A DNA stretch of 64,000 nucleotides from Burkholderiaceae bacterium 16 (GTDB lineage: Bacteria; Pseudomonadota; Gammaproteobacteria; Burkholderiales; Burkholderiaceae), in the NCBI GenBank assembly GCA_000955785.1, contig JYOD01000064.1, positions 62,001-126,000 on the forward strand, given 5' to 3'. Within the stretch, counting starts at the first letter, position 1. Each line of letters begins with the position of its first letter. The notes beneath the pieces were generated by a model. It made no database searches. It was not told the DNA's origin and saw only the letters and a program-made list of their open reading frames with translations. Made by a program: the position numbers and the translations under genes. This document shows, one piece after another, positions 49,422 through 58,643 of this stretch.

Positions 49422-49853
49422 ATGCCGATTAATGGTTACTCGGTCGGGCGCGACGTCACGATTGTCATCCAGACCCCGACCGGCTCGCTGCAGATCCCGA
49501 AGATCACCAAGTTCTCTCGCAAACAGGACGCGACGGTGGAGCGTGTGAAGCGTATCGACGGCGTTACCGAAACGCTTCGATTCTTCGACGGCTGGTCTGG
49601 CTCGCTTGAAGCCAAACGGAGCGGCCCAGAGATCGACCGGTACTTCGGTGTCCTCGAAGACAACTACTACGCTGGCCTGAATGAGCAGCCCGCTCAAATC
49701 TTCGAGACCGTGACCGAACCGAACGGAGCAATTTCGCAGTTCCGCTACGACGGCGTCATGTTGACGCTTGAAAACGCCGGCGACGTTGCCGGCGACGCGT
49801 CCATCCCGTACTCGATGAACTTCACCGCAACCCGCCGCAAGGTCACCGCCTAA
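49422..49853 (+). CDS. Tail tube protein
   Basis: 143 residues, ribosome site GGAGAAAG. Beta-rich: DVTIVIQTPTGSLQIPKITK, RVKRIDGVTETLRFFDGWSG and YDGVMLTLENAGDVAGD follow the pattern of myoviral inner tube proteins. Directly after sheath. A short GC hairpin (49380-49399) lies between the two genes and may tune tube expression. Confidence 0.85.
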   Translation: MPINGYSVGRDVTIVIQTPTGSLQIPKITKFSRKQDATVERVKRIDGVTETLRFFDGWSGSLEAKRSGPEIDRYFGVLEDNYYAGLNEQPAQIFETVTEPNGAISQFRYDGVMLTLENAGDVAGDASIPYSMNFTATRRKVTA

Positions 49854-49859
49854 TCAGAT

Positions 49860-50222
49860 ATGACAAACGTAACCGTTACCCCCTCCGAGCGGATCATCAA
49901 AGAAGCCGCCAGAGAAATCACGACACAGGACGCTCGTGGGCGCGAAATCACGCTGAGGAAGCCTGGCCCGCTGAACAAGCTCCGATTCTTCGAGGCGATG
50001 GGCGAATCGTCTATCAATCCGCTGTGGTCCAGCGTCGTATCGCCGCTGATGTTTGTCTCGGCAATCGATGGCGAGACGGTTCTTACTCCCTCGACGAAAC
50101 GGGAAATCGAGGCGCTATATCAGCGGCTGGACGAGGACGGCATGACCGCCATCGGTGCGGCGCTTCCCGGCAACTTCGGCATCTCCCGTGGGGAGGTCAA
50201 CGAGGAAGCCGTAAAAAAATAG
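49860..50222 (+). CDS. Tail assembly chaperone, short form (G)
   Basis: 120 residues. ITLRKPGPLNKLRFFEAMGE and a helical C-terminal half. It binds the tape measure during tail assembly, as lambda gpG. It ends VKK-stop at a run of seven A, which is a slippery site for the long form. Position between tube and tape measure supports the role. Confidence 0.85.
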   Translation: MTNVTVTPSERIIKEAAREITTQDARGREITLRKPGPLNKLRFFEAMGESSINPLWSSVVSPLMFVSAIDGETVLTPSTKREIEALYQRLDEDGMTAIGAALPGNFGISRGEVNEEAVKK

Positions 50223-50395
50223 TTGAGAACCCGGCGATTCGTAACGCGGTCTGGCTGACCTCCCATGGCTTTGGCTTCGACGTTGCGTTTTCGCTGGACG
50301 ACACGACGTGCGAGGCGTTCGCCATCATCGTGTCGGAACAACAAACGGGGTCTCGGTTCGATTGGGCCAAAAGGGAATTCGTGAAGACGCCATGA
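49860..50395 (+). CDS. Tail assembly chaperone, long form (GT) by -1 frameshift
   Basis: At A AAA AAA (50213-50219), in the right register for a -1 slip and directly before the TAG of the short form, the ribosome can move to the -1 frame and continue as IVENPAIRNAVWLTSHGFGF to TGA at 50393-50395. This adds about 58 residues of a helical T domain. The -1 frame has no start codon of its own nearby. Programmed -1 frameshifting here is conserved in tailed phages, so the assignment is firm despite no experiment. Confidence 0.85.
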
Positions 50396-50871
50396 AAAAC
50401 TTCAACAGTCTTGGCGCATTCGCGCTGCACCTTGAAAAGCTGGCCGCCGAAGCGCCCGCAGTCGTCGCGCACGTGACGGACGCCTCTGCGGCTGAGATCC
50501 AGGCGACCGCGCGGGGGATGATCGGCGACTACCAGCAGGCGGTTGGCCCGTATCCGGCCTGGGAAGAACTGGCCGACTCGACCAAGGCTGAGCGCGCTTC
50601 CCTGGGCTATTCCGAGAACGATCCGGGTTACCGATCAGGAAAGATGCAGCGATCGATAACCCGGTCGGTTGAGGGCTCCGAGGCGGTTGTCGGTTCGAAT
50701 GACCAGAATCTCGTCTGGTTTGATATGGGCACGCCAACCCAGCCGCCTCGCCCGGTCCTGGGCCCCGCGGCAATCCACAGCGAGCCTCGTGTCCGGAAGA
50801 TCATCGGCACCACCACGTTTGCGTGGCTCGCCGGTCGCGGTTGGCTGCGCCCGCGCCTCAAGTCCTCTTGA
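50392..50871 (+). CDS. HK97 gp10-like tail completion protein
   Basis: 159 residues from ATG at 50392, overlapping the long chaperone stop. FALHLEKLAAEAPAVVAHVT (helix), WEELADSTKAERASLGYSEN and LVWFDMGTPTQPPRPVLGPA are typical of HK97-gp10/Mu-type virion morphogenesis proteins. Order is unusual, because here it sits between the chaperone and the tape measure. Confidence 0.7.
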   Translation: MKNFNSLGAFALHLEKLAAEAPAVVAHVTDASAAEIQATARGMIGDYQQAVGPYPAWEELADSTKAERASLGYSENDPGYRSGKMQRSITRSVEGSEAVVGSNDQNLVWFDMGTPTQPPRPVLGPAAIHSEPRVRKIIGTTTFAWLAGRGWLRPRLKSS

Positions 50872-51115
50872 AGTAGACGAACAGGAAGGCGATGTAGCCG
50901 ATCGACAGGTACACGCCGATTCCCGGGATGAACAGCATCAGCGGCGGCGGGATCATCGCGCCAGCAAGCGGCATCGGCGGCCGATCTTGCCACCTGCGGC
51001 GCAAGCCGGTTGGGCGGTTGTCCAGCGGAAACGCGCGCGGTCGCGGGTACTGGACGAATGAAATGTGCTCCGCGAGCCATTCGTGTATCCGATGGCGGGT
51101 CTTGGAAACCAGCAT
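50858..51115 (-). CDS. Small membrane protein on the opposite strand
   Basis: 85 residues from ATG at 51115. Basic N-terminal half (RPRAFPLDNRPTGLRRRWQD) and one C-terminal membrane segment (MLFIPGIGVYLSIGYIAFLF). It converges with the gp10-like gene by a 14-nt overlap and is divergent from the tape measure. Not recognised. A gene against the tail operon suggests cargo expressed in the lysogen. Confidence 0.6.
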   Translation of the reverse strand: MLVSKTRHRIHEWLAEHISFVQYPRPRAFPLDNRPTGLRRRWQDRPPMPLAGAMIPPPLMLFIPGIGVYLSIGYIAFLFVYFKRT

Positions 51116-51164
51116 GGTTGTTGTGCGCCGGGGGCCATAAAACAATCAGTATAGGCGGCACGAA

Positions 51165-53108
51165 ATGATTGATGCATACGGGATCGGCGTCACGCTGAAG
51201 CTGCACGACCTGATCGGCCCGCAACTGGTCAAGCTCGCGCAGGAATTCGCCAAGGTCGACGCGCTGGCGCTGCAGGTCAACAAGCGCTTGCAGAAAATGG
51301 GCTCGGAAGTGGTGGGCGTCCGGAACCTGGCCGCGGCGGCACGCCAGCTCAACACGGGGCTGCGCGGCATCGGCGACCAGGCGCTGCGAGCCGAGCGCAA
51401 CCTGCACGGCATTCGCGGTGCCATCCCGAGCGGCGGCATCGGTCTCGAAGCCGAGTTGGTGCGCGCAAATGCACAGGCGGCGACGCTACAGGCCCGCATC
51501 GCGGCCATGCGCGGCGCCGGGCGCGTCCCTGGTGGCGGCAATCCGCTGCTTCCACCAGGGCCTGGCGGTGGTGGTGGGGGTGGTCGGCGTCCCGGCCACA
51601 TCCACGGCGGCAACATGCACGTCGGCCCGAACGGGTTCGGGATCGGCGGCGTCGGCATGGGCGTGGCCACCAACATGCTGGTGCCTCTGGCAGCCGCCGG
51701 TGCGACCGTCTATATCGGCCACAAGTTCTATGAAGCCGCTAAAGACTATGAAATGGCCTTCACCCGGTTTCGCTCGTTGAACCTGGGTGAGAACGTCAAC
51801 AGGGATGCCGATTCATTTGCGCGCCGCACGAAGCAGTTCGGCGTGTCGAAGACCGAGCGCATGACGATCCTGCGCGACATGCACGAGGTCATGGGGCATT
51901 ACGACGACGCCAAGGCTGTCACGCCGCTGTTCTCGCGCATGCTGGCGGCCAATCGTGGCGTGTTCGGCGAGGAGGGCAACAAGTTTGACACGAAGACCTT
52001 CCAGGCACTGGGCAAGGTCATCGAAATGCGGGGTGGCACGCATTCGCCGGAGACGATGTACGAGCAGGCCAACTACGCTCAGAAGACCCTTACCGGCTCG
52101 GCTGGCCTGGTCACACCGGACGACCTACTGGCCTTCATGAAGACTGGCGGCGTGGCGACGCGCCTGCTGTCGAACAAGGCCTTCTACGAAGAGTCGGCAC
52201 CACTCATTCAGGAAATGGGCGGCTCGCGGTTCGGTACGGCGCTGATGAGCGCGCACCAGAATCTGGCCATGGGGCGCGGCTCGCTGAAGTCGATGAACGA
52301 GGCGGCACGCCTGGGGATCATCGACCCGCGCATGATCGAGTACACGAAGATCGGCACGATCAAGCAGGTGCTGCCGGGCGCGCTCGTCAATGAAGACCTG
52401 TACAACAAGTCGAAATACGAGTGGCTAAAGCAGGTGTTGATCCCGGCCATCCGCGCCAAGGGCGTGCGTGGTAAGGACGGTCTCGTCACCGGCGACGCCA
52501 TCACCGATGACCAGATCGTGAACGAGCTGAACACGATCTTTAGTCAGCGCACGGCCAGCAACGCGTTCGCGCAGATGTTCCTGCAGCAGCACAAGATCGA
52601 GAAGAACGTCGCAGTCACCGAAAAGGCGATGGGCATCAAAGAGCTGGAGGAGCAGTACAAGAAATCGCCGCAGGGTGCCGAGGATGAGTTCCAGGCCGCA
52701 TGGAAGGATTTCAAGGCAGAGTTCGGCAAGAGCATGCTGCCGGCCATCACGGACATGCTGAAGACGGGGGCTGGCATTCTCAGGTCGATCGCCGACGCGC
52801 GCGGCGCTCGCGACGCCGGCGCGGAGCCGGGTCTTGTGGAGAGGGTCGGCGCACCGGTTGGGCACTTCTTTACGTGGCCGTGGCGCGCGCTGGGGAATGC
52901 GATCTCAGGGGATGCCAGCGCTAAGTCGCTCGACCCCGTCGCCGGGAAGGGCCCCGCAATGACGCAGGTCAACACCACCATCAAGCTAGACAGCCGGGTG
53001 CTTGCCGAGGCGACGACCCTCCACCAGGCGCGTGAACTGGCGCGGCCCCAGACGGGGCCAGGCACATTCGACGCCGGCATGAGCCTTCGACCGGCGGCAC
53101 TGAGATAA
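51165..53108 (+). CDS. Tail tape measure protein
   Basis: 647 residues. A coiled-coil N-terminus (AQEFAKVDALALQVNKRLQK), then a Gly/Pro/His-rich stretch (about 120-155), a hydrophobic segment (GMGVATNMLVPLAAAGATVY, about 165-184) and a long helical body. It sets tail length and helps DNA entry. Shorter than many myoviral tape measures. Follows the chaperone as usual. Confidence 0.85.
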   Translation: MIDAYGIGVTLKLHDLIGPQLVKLAQEFAKVDALALQVNKRLQKMGSEVVGVRNLAAAARQLNTGLRGIGDQALRAERNLHGIRGAIPSGGIGLEAELVRANAQAATLQARIAAMRGAGRVPGGGNPLLPPGPGGGGGGGRRPGHIHGGNMHVGPNGFGIGGVGMGVATNMLVPLAAAGATVYIGHKFYEAAKDYEMAFTRFRSLNLGENVNRDADSFARRTKQFGVSKTERMTILRDMHEVMGHYDDAKAVTPLFSRMLAANRGVFGEEGNKFDTKTFQALGKVIEMRGGTHSPETMYEQANYAQKTLTGSAGLVTPDDLLAFMKTGGVATRLLSNKAFYEESAPLIQEMGGSRFGTALMSAHQNLAMGRGSLKSMNEAARLGIIDPRMIEYTKIGTIKQVLPGALVNEDLYNKSKYEWLKQVLIPAIRAKGVRGKDGLVTGDAITDDQIVNELNTIFSQRTASNAFAQMFLQQHKIEKNVAVTEKAMGIKELEEQYKKSPQGAEDEFQAAWKDFKAEFGKSMLPAITDMLKTGAGILRSIADARGARDAGAEPGLVERVGAPVGHFFTWPWRALGNAISGDASAKSLDPVAGKGPAMTQVNTTIKLDSRVLAEATTLHQARELARPQTGPGTFDAGMSLRPAALR

Positions 53109-53112
53109 AACC

Positions 53113-54075
53113 ATGGCAGATGTCGTCTTGAAACTCGGGGACATCACGTTCCAGCGGAACGAGATCCCTGAGGCGATGCCATTCGGCGGCGAGCAGGCGC
53201 TGGTGGTGCATCGGCTGGTCGGTGGTGCGAAGGTCGTCGACGCCATGGGTGCGTTTGAAGGACCGATCGAGTGGAGCGGGTGGTTTGAGGGGGAAGGCGC
53301 GCTGTCCAGGGCGCTGGCGCTCGATGTGCTGCGCACGTCCGGCGCGCCCGTGGTGCTGCAGTGGTCGGAGCTGTCCTTTGCCGTCGTCGTTCGGGATTTC
53401 CGGCCGGTCTTCCAGCGCTTCTACAAGATCCCGTACCGGATCACATGCGAGGTGGTCGAGAACCTGACACTCTCGACCACCGGCAACGGCGATCTGAGCA
53501 TCGACGACCTGATCAACGGCGATATCGCATCGGCTGGCGGCCTGGTAAGCGACATCGGAGACTCCACGCTCAGCAACATCATGGAGACGCTGAACACGGC
53601 AATCAAAGGAGTCTCGTCATTCGCCAATGCGGCGCAGTCCACATTAAATAGTGTGCTTCAGCCCATCGCGGCGCTGCGCAACCAGACCCAGACGCTGATC
53701 GCGCAGGTGAATAACACGCTCATCAACGTGACCACGCTGGGCGGCATCCTGCCAAACAACCCGATCGCGCAGCAGGTGCAGAAGCTATCCAGCCAGATCG
53801 TCGCAGCGCAGCAGTTGCCAGTACTGGTCCAGCTCGATCGCGTGGTCGGGCGCGCGCAGCTAAACGTCGGCTCGATCTATGCCAGCGCGAAGCAGGTGAC
53901 CGTCGCCGGCGGCAACCTGATGGACATAGCTGCCAAGGAATGGGGCGACGCGATGGCCTGGACCGGGCTCGCCAAGGCGAACCCGCAGCTTGGTGCGGAT
54001 CCTCAACTGACGGGCGTCAATACCGTGACGATCCCGCCCTCTAAAGATGACGTCGGCGGCTTGCTGAATTCCTGA
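53113..54075 (+). CDS. Baseplate/tail protein with C-terminal LysM-like domain
   Basis: 320 residues. N-terminus LKLGDITFQRNEIPEAMPFG and FRPVFQRFYKIPYRITCEVV resemble tail proteins that surround the hub. The C-terminal AKQVTVAGGNLMDIAAKEWG with NPQLGADPQLTGVNTVTIPP is the LysM-like clip often found in baseplate proteins. Between them lies a helical coiled region. Position after the tape measure fits. Confidence 0.75.
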   Translation: MADVVLKLGDITFQRNEIPEAMPFGGEQALVVHRLVGGAKVVDAMGAFEGPIEWSGWFEGEGALSRALALDVLRTSGAPVVLQWSELSFAVVVRDFRPVFQRFYKIPYRITCEVVENLTLSTTGNGDLSIDDLINGDIASAGGLVSDIGDSTLSNIMETLNTAIKGVSSFANAAQSTLNSVLQPIAALRNQTQTLIAQVNNTLINVTTLGGILPNNPIAQQVQKLSSQIVAAQQLPVLVQLDRVVGRAQLNVGSIYASAKQVTVAGGNLMDIAAKEWGDAMAWTGLAKANPQLGADPQLTGVNTVTIPPSKDDVGGLLNS

Positions 54076-54078
54076 TCC

Positions 54079-55194
54079 ATGCTCAACACACTTCCCGTTC
54101 AGCCGGTGGCGCGCTCACCGCGCGCGATCGTGAAGGTGGCCGGCATCATCGTCCCCGCGTGGGTCGAGTGGTCGACCGACAACAACACGTTCTACCAGGC
54201 CGACACTTTTCGGGTCAGCTTCGCGGCCAATGCGCTGCCCGCCGCGACCAACGCGAATTGGTTCTCGCAGCAGAAAGAGGCATTCGTCGAGATCTTCGCG
54301 GGGTTTCCTGCTGACCCGACGAACTTCAGCGAGACGGACCTGGATAGCCTGATCTATGGGCGTGTGGACGATATCGACTATGACCCGGTGGCGACCACCA
54401 TCGATCTGGTCGGGCGCGACCTCACCGCGGCGTTCATCGATGCCAAGACGTCCATCCAATATCAGAACCTGACGTCGTCCCAGATCGCCACGCAACTGGC
54501 GCTGGCGCATGGGCTGACGCCGGTGGTGACCGCCACGACCACGCGTGCCGGGACCTTCTATGCATACGACCATGTCCGCATGGTGGACCAGCGCAGCGAA
54601 TGGGATCTGCTGAGCTACCTCGCGGCACAGGAGGGCTTCAACGTCTACGTGAAGGGGCAGGCGCTGCACTTCGAGCCGCGCCCGACGGAGGCGGCTGACG
54701 CGTACGAACTGCGGTGGGAGGTCGATGAGGCAGGCAACCCGACGGCGAATGTCAAGGACCTAAAACTCTCGCGCAGCCTGACCGTGGCCAAGGGGGTGAC
54801 GGTCGTGGTGCGGTCCTGGAACGCCAAGCAGAGCAAGGGCTTCACGGCCTACTATCCCAGCAAGGGCAAGACTACGCAGCCCGGGAAGGCATCGCCCTTC
54901 GGCAACCAGCAGATCTATCCGATCACCCGCGGCGGCCTGACGCAGGACGAGGCCACGAAGTTGGCCCAGAAGACGCACGCCGAGATCACGCAGCACGAGA
55001 TGAAGCTGACTGCCGTGCTGCCGGGCGACAACGTCATGACGTCGACGGCGCTGGTGCGGCTCACCGGTACTGGGACCGCCTTCGACCAGGACTACTACGT
55101 CGAGTCGGTTAAGCGCTCGATGAGCGTGAATGGCGGCTACGGCATGTCCATCGCAGCAAAGAACCACAACCCTGAATCGGTGCCGTCCCCATGA
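54079..55194 (+). CDS. Baseplate hub protein, gpD-like
   Basis: 371 residues. Beta-barrel hub of the late control D/Mu gp44 kind: RVDDIDYDPVATTIDLVGRD (about 94-113), the segment SEWDLLSYLAAQEGFNVYVK (about 174-193) and the barrel end YYVESVKRSMSVNGGYGMSI. It connects tube and spike. The stop overlaps the V gene start. Confidence 0.88.
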   Translation: MLNTLPVQPVARSPRAIVKVAGIIVPAWVEWSTDNNTFYQADTFRVSFAANALPAATNANWFSQQKEAFVEIFAGFPADPTNFSETDLDSLIYGRVDDIDYDPVATTIDLVGRDLTAAFIDAKTSIQYQNLTSSQIATQLALAHGLTPVVTATTTRAGTFYAYDHVRMVDQRSEWDLLSYLAAQEGFNVYVKGQALHFEPRPTEAADAYELRWEVDEAGNPTANVKDLKLSRSLTVAKGVTVVVRSWNAKQSKGFTAYYPSKGKTTQPGKASPFGNQQIYPITRGGLTQDEATKLAQKTHAEITQHEMKLTAVLPGDNVMTSTALVRLTGTGTAFDQDYYVESVKRSMSVNGGYGMSIAAKNHNPESVPSP

Positions 55195-55865
55195 TGCAGC
55201 AGATCCAGAACCAGATGCGCTTGGCGGCGCAGATGGCGCAGGCTGGCCGCGCCCAGGTCCAGGTGGGCATCGTGACCAGCTACGACCCCGGCACCGCCTC
55301 GGCGCGGGTTCGGCTGCAGCCCGAGGACCCGGACTATCCAGATGCGACGCTGACCGGCTGGCTGCCGGTGGCGTCGCCGTGGGTCGGGAACGGGTGGGGC
55401 ATCGACGCCCCTGTCAGCCCGGGCGACCAGGTCGAGGTGAAGTTTTTTGGGGGCGAGATCGAGAACGGCTACATCTCGGGGCGCCTCTACAGCGACAGCG
55501 CCAGGCCGGCCGGTGCGAAGTCGGGCGAGTTCTTCCTGACGCATCAGTCCGGGGCATTCGTCCGGCTGAAGAACGACGGCAAGGTCGGGATCAACAGCCA
55601 GGTCGAAATCGACGCGACGGCGCCAACGGTGGCTATCCAGGCCACTGGCAACGTCAACGTGATGGCCGGCGGCCAGGCCAACGTCACGGCGCCTTCCATC
55701 AGCCTCGGGGCAGCCGGGCAGTCGCTGCAGGCGTTCGTCACGGCGCTCTTCATGCAGCTCTTCAACACCCATACGCATCCTGTGTCGGCGGTGGGCTCGC
55801 CCACGGGCGTGCCGAATCAGCAGATGACGAACTCACACTTGACGTCGACGGTGAAGGGCGGGTGA
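55191..55865 (+). CDS. Baseplate spike protein, gpV-like
   Basis: 224 residues. OB-fold N-terminus VQVGIVTSYDPGTASARVRL with WGIDAPVSPGDQVEVKFFGG, then a triple-stranded beta-helix (TAPTVAIQATGNVNVMAGGQ) and a His-containing tip THTHPVS. It is the central membrane-piercing spike. ATG overlaps the hub gene, stop overlaps gpW-like. Confidence 0.9.
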   Translation: MMQQIQNQMRLAAQMAQAGRAQVQVGIVTSYDPGTASARVRLQPEDPDYPDATLTGWLPVASPWVGNGWGIDAPVSPGDQVEVKFFGGEIENGYISGRLYSDSARPAGAKSGEFFLTHQSGAFVRLKNDGKVGINSQVEIDATAPTVAIQATGNVNVMAGGQANVTAPSISLGAAGQSLQAFVTALFMQLFNTHTHPVSAVGSPTGVPNQQMTNSHLTSTVKGG

Positions 55866-56272
55866 TGACGCAGCAACTACTGAACGACCTGAACCACTGG
55901 GTGGGCGGGGACATCGGCACGTCGCCCACCGGCGACTTCGGCACGGCGACGGCCGACCTGCGCACCAACCAGCGGATTGTGCGGCGACTAACGACGAACC
56001 CCAAGGACGACGGAATCGACGGCGGCCCGCCCGACTACATCTTCCACCCGGACTACGGCGGCGGCCTGCCGCGCATGATCGGCAAGCCGCTCAATGTCCC
56101 CGCGACGCGGGGCCGGATCCGCGCGCAACTGCGCCTGGAGGAGGGCGTGGCCCAGAGCCCGGAACCGCAAATCACGGTCAACGCGATCACCAATGGTGTG
56201 AGCGTCGGCATCCTCTACACCAGCTCGATCACTCGGCGCTCGGTGTCCCTTCAGTTCAACGTGACAAAGTGA
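55865..56272 (+). CDS. Baseplate wedge protein, gpW/gp25-like
   Basis: 135 residues from ATG at 55865. GTATADLRTNQRIVRRLTTN, YIFHPDYGGGLPRMIGKPLN and ITNGVSVGILYTSSIT match the gp25 wedge fold (LIFPxYGxGL-type motif). Part of the V-W-J-I baseplate set. Confidence 0.9.
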   Translation: MTQQLLNDLNHWVGGDIGTSPTGDFGTATADLRTNQRIVRRLTTNPKDDGIDGGPPDYIFHPDYGGGLPRMIGKPLNVPATRGRIRAQLRLEEGVAQSPEPQITVNAITNGVSVGILYTSSITRRSVSLQFNVTK

Positions 56273-56273
56273 T

Positions 56274-57398
56274 ATGAGCATTCAGACGCAGGACTGGGTA
56301 ACGCTGGTCCGCAACCAGGTCACGGCCATCCAGGGCTACGCGAAGGTGCTGGTCGATCTGACCGTCGGCTCGGTCCTGCGCGCGGTGGTGGAGGCGAATG
56401 CCGCAGTGGTGATTTGGCTGCAAGGCCTGATCTTGCAGGTCCTGGCGATCACCCGCGCGGCCACGTCCAGCGGCGCCGATCTGGATAGCTGGGTGGCGGA
56501 CTTCGGCGTGACCCGGCTGCCGGCCACCTACGCGACCGGGCAGGTCACGTTCGCGCGCTTCACCGCAACGCAGCAGGCCGTTGTACCGGTTGGCGCGACG
56601 GTGCAAACGGGCGACGGCACGCAGCAGTATGCGGTCACTGCCGACACCACCAATCCGGCCTACAACGCCACGCTGGGCGGCTATGTACTGGCGGCGGGCA
56701 CGTCGAGCGTCAGCGTTCCCGTCCTGGCGGTGGTGGCCGGCGCGGCCGGCAACGCGGTGATCGGTGCGGTATCGACCATCACCGGGGCGATCTCCGGCGT
56801 CGATACCGTCTCGAACGCCTCGGCCTTCACGAACGGCGCAGACCCGGAGACGGACGCTGCGCTGCGTACGCGCTTCATTGCCTACGTAGCCAGCTTGTCG
56901 AAGGCGACCAAGGGTGCTGTGGGCTACGCCATCACGTCGCTCAAGCAGGGTGTGACGTACGCGCTGGTCGAGAACCAGACCTACGCCGGCGCGGTGCAGA
57001 TGGGCTACTTCTATGTGGTGGTCGATGACGGCACGGGCGCGCCGGGCAGCACGTTCCTGGCCACGGTAGCCAACGCGATCGACGCGGTGCGGCCGCTGTG
57101 CAGCAGCTTCGGCGTCTTTGGCCCGGTGGTGGTGAACGCGGCGGTGGCGATGACCTGCGCCGTTGCGAGCGGGTACGACCCGGTGGCCACTAAGGCGCTG
57201 GTAGTGACTGCGCTGAAGAACTACATCAACGCGCTCGGGCTCGGGCAGACGCTGACCTACTCGCGGCTGGCGCAGATCGCCTACGACGCGTCACCGGGCG
57301 TGACGAACGTGACGGGTGTCACGCTGAATGGTGGGGTATCCGACCTGGTCGCGACCTCGCAGCAAACCATCAAGTGGTCCACGGTATCGGTGGCGTAG
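56274..57398 (+). CDS. Baseplate J protein
   Basis: 374 residues. LVDLTVGSVLRAVVEANAAV (about 26-45), SSGADLDSWVADFGVTRLPA, ANAVIGAVSTIT and GADPETDAALRTRFIAYVAS (about 189-208) are the baseplate J blocks. It forms the wedge ring together with W and I. Normal length. Confidence 0.92.
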   Translation: MSIQTQDWVTLVRNQVTAIQGYAKVLVDLTVGSVLRAVVEANAAVVIWLQGLILQVLAITRAATSSGADLDSWVADFGVTRLPATYATGQVTFARFTATQQAVVPVGATVQTGDGTQQYAVTADTTNPAYNATLGGYVLAAGTSSVSVPVLAVVAGAAGNAVIGAVSTITGAISGVDTVSNASAFTNGADPETDAALRTRFIAYVASLSKATKGAVGYAITSLKQGVTYALVENQTYAGAVQMGYFYVVVDDGTGAPGSTFLATVANAIDAVRPLCSSFGVFGPVVVNAAVAMTCAVASGYDPVATKALVVTALKNYINALGLGQTLTYSRLAQIAYDASPGVTNVTGVTLNGGVSDLVATSQQTIKWSTVSVA

Positions 57399-58151
57399 AT
57401 GACGGGCGATCAACAGGACATCTACCGTCGCCTTCGTGGCTACCTGCCGCCGTGGTTCGGCGACGAGGCCAATTTCCCCATCGTCCAGGGCGCGCTTCAG
57501 GGGCTGGCGTACGCGGGTGCCTACGTCTACGGCCTGCTCAGCTACGCGCGGTTGCAGACGCGCATCAAGTCCGCCACTGATGGCTGGCTCGACATGATCG
57601 CGGCCGACTTCTTCGGATCGATGCTGCTGCGCGCGGCGAACCAGTCGGACGACTCGTTCCGGGCGCGGATCCTGATCAACCTGTTCCGCGAGCGGGCGAC
57701 GCGCGCGGGGCTGATCCGGGTGCTGCAGGACCTGACCGGGCGCACGCCGGTGGTGATCGAGCCGACGCGGCCGGCGGATACCGGGGCGTACGGTGGCCCG
57801 CTGCTCGGCTACGGCTATGCCGGCGCGTACGGGTCGATGTCGATGCCGTTCCAGGCGTTCGTGATCGCCTTCCGGCCTGCCGGGACGGGTATCCCGAACA
57901 TCGCCGGCTATGGCGCGTCCACGGGCGGCTACAGCACGCCATCGCAGGCGGCCTATGCCTCACTGCCGATGATCCAGGGCGGCGTGACGGACGCGGACAT
58001 CTATGCCGCTATCGACAGCGTCAAGCCGGCGGCCACCATCGTGTGGACCAGCATCGTACAGAACTTGCCCGCGCCGCCGTCGGTGATCCCTGGGATTACC
58101 GGCCCGACGATGGTGCTCGACTTCGCCAACCAGACTTACCAGTCCATCTAA
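57399..58151 (+). CDS. Tail protein I-like baseplate protein
   Basis: 250 residues. YRRLRGYLPPWFGDEANFPI and WLDMIAADFFGSMLLRAANQ with FRARILINLFRERATR are typical of baseplate proteins that follow J and attach the fibres. The Gly/Tyr-rich middle (LLGYGYAGAYGSMSMPFQAF) is probably a flexible link. ATG directly follows the J stop. Confidence 0.8.
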   Translation: MTGDQQDIYRRLRGYLPPWFGDEANFPIVQGALQGLAYAGAYVYGLLSYARLQTRIKSATDGWLDMIAADFFGSMLLRAANQSDDSFRARILINLFRERATRAGLIRVLQDLTGRTPVVIEPTRPADTGAYGGPLLGYGYAGAYGSMSMPFQAFVIAFRPAGTGIPNIAGYGASTGGYSTPSQAAYASLPMIQGGVTDADIYAAIDSVKPAATIVWTSIVQNLPAPPSVIPGITGPTMVLDFANQTYQSI

Positions 58152-58164
58152 CGTGGAGTAGGCC

Positions 58165-58431
58165 ATGCCTGATCCGTTTCAGAACACCCCCCCGAGCGTC
58201 ACCGATCCGTCGTTCGACTATTTCGTGATCACGCCTAGCGACAGTGCAGCCAACAACTTTGCGCGGCCGGCGAACAGCATCCGCGTCGGCACCGGTGGCG
58301 ATGTCGTGGCGATTCGCCGCGACGGCACGGCCGTAACCTTCAAGAACTGTCCGTCCGGGGAGACGCTTCCTGTCCGGGCGATCCGGGTCAATGTCAGCGG
58401 CACCACCGCGTCCGATCTGGTGGGCCTGTGA
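58165..58431 (+). CDS. Spike base protein, RCAP_rcc01079 family
   Basis: 88 residues. Tail-spike base proteins of this family share FDYFVITPSDSAANNFARPA and RVGTGGDVVAIRRDGTAVTF, ending with TTASDLVGL. All are present. It trimerises to hold fibre domains. Stop overlaps the next gene by 4 nt. Confidence 0.85.
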   Translation: MPDPFQNTPPSVTDPSFDYFVITPSDSAANNFARPANSIRVGTGGDVVAIRRDGTAVTFKNCPSGETLPVRAIRVNVSGTTASDLVGL

Positions 58432-58640
58432 GGCTCGGCCTGGGATTGTCGGTGGTCTGCCGCAGGCGTGCCGGCCAGTACGATGGCGACGACCTTCGGC
58501 TGGGAACGTTGTCGCTAGACTTCCTGGTGCTGAATGAGCCGACAGCGCAGCTCGATTTCGTCGCCAATGTGTACCGGGCGTGGGTCGATGACCCGACCTG
58601 GTCGTATGGCACCACTGGCGTATTCAAGTCGAAGGGATGA
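58428..58640 (+). CDS. Small hypothetical fibre-region protein
   Basis: 70 residues, ATG in an overlap with the spike-base stop. The sequence LDFVANVYRAWVDDPTWSYG is recognisable in a number of phage fibre operons but unnamed to me. Precedes the fibre by 3 nt. Confidence 0.6.
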   Translation: MRLGLGLSVVCRRRAGQYDGDDLRLGTLSLDFLVLNEPTAQLDFVANVYRAWVDDPTWSYGTTGVFKSKG

Positions 58641-58643
58641 AGC

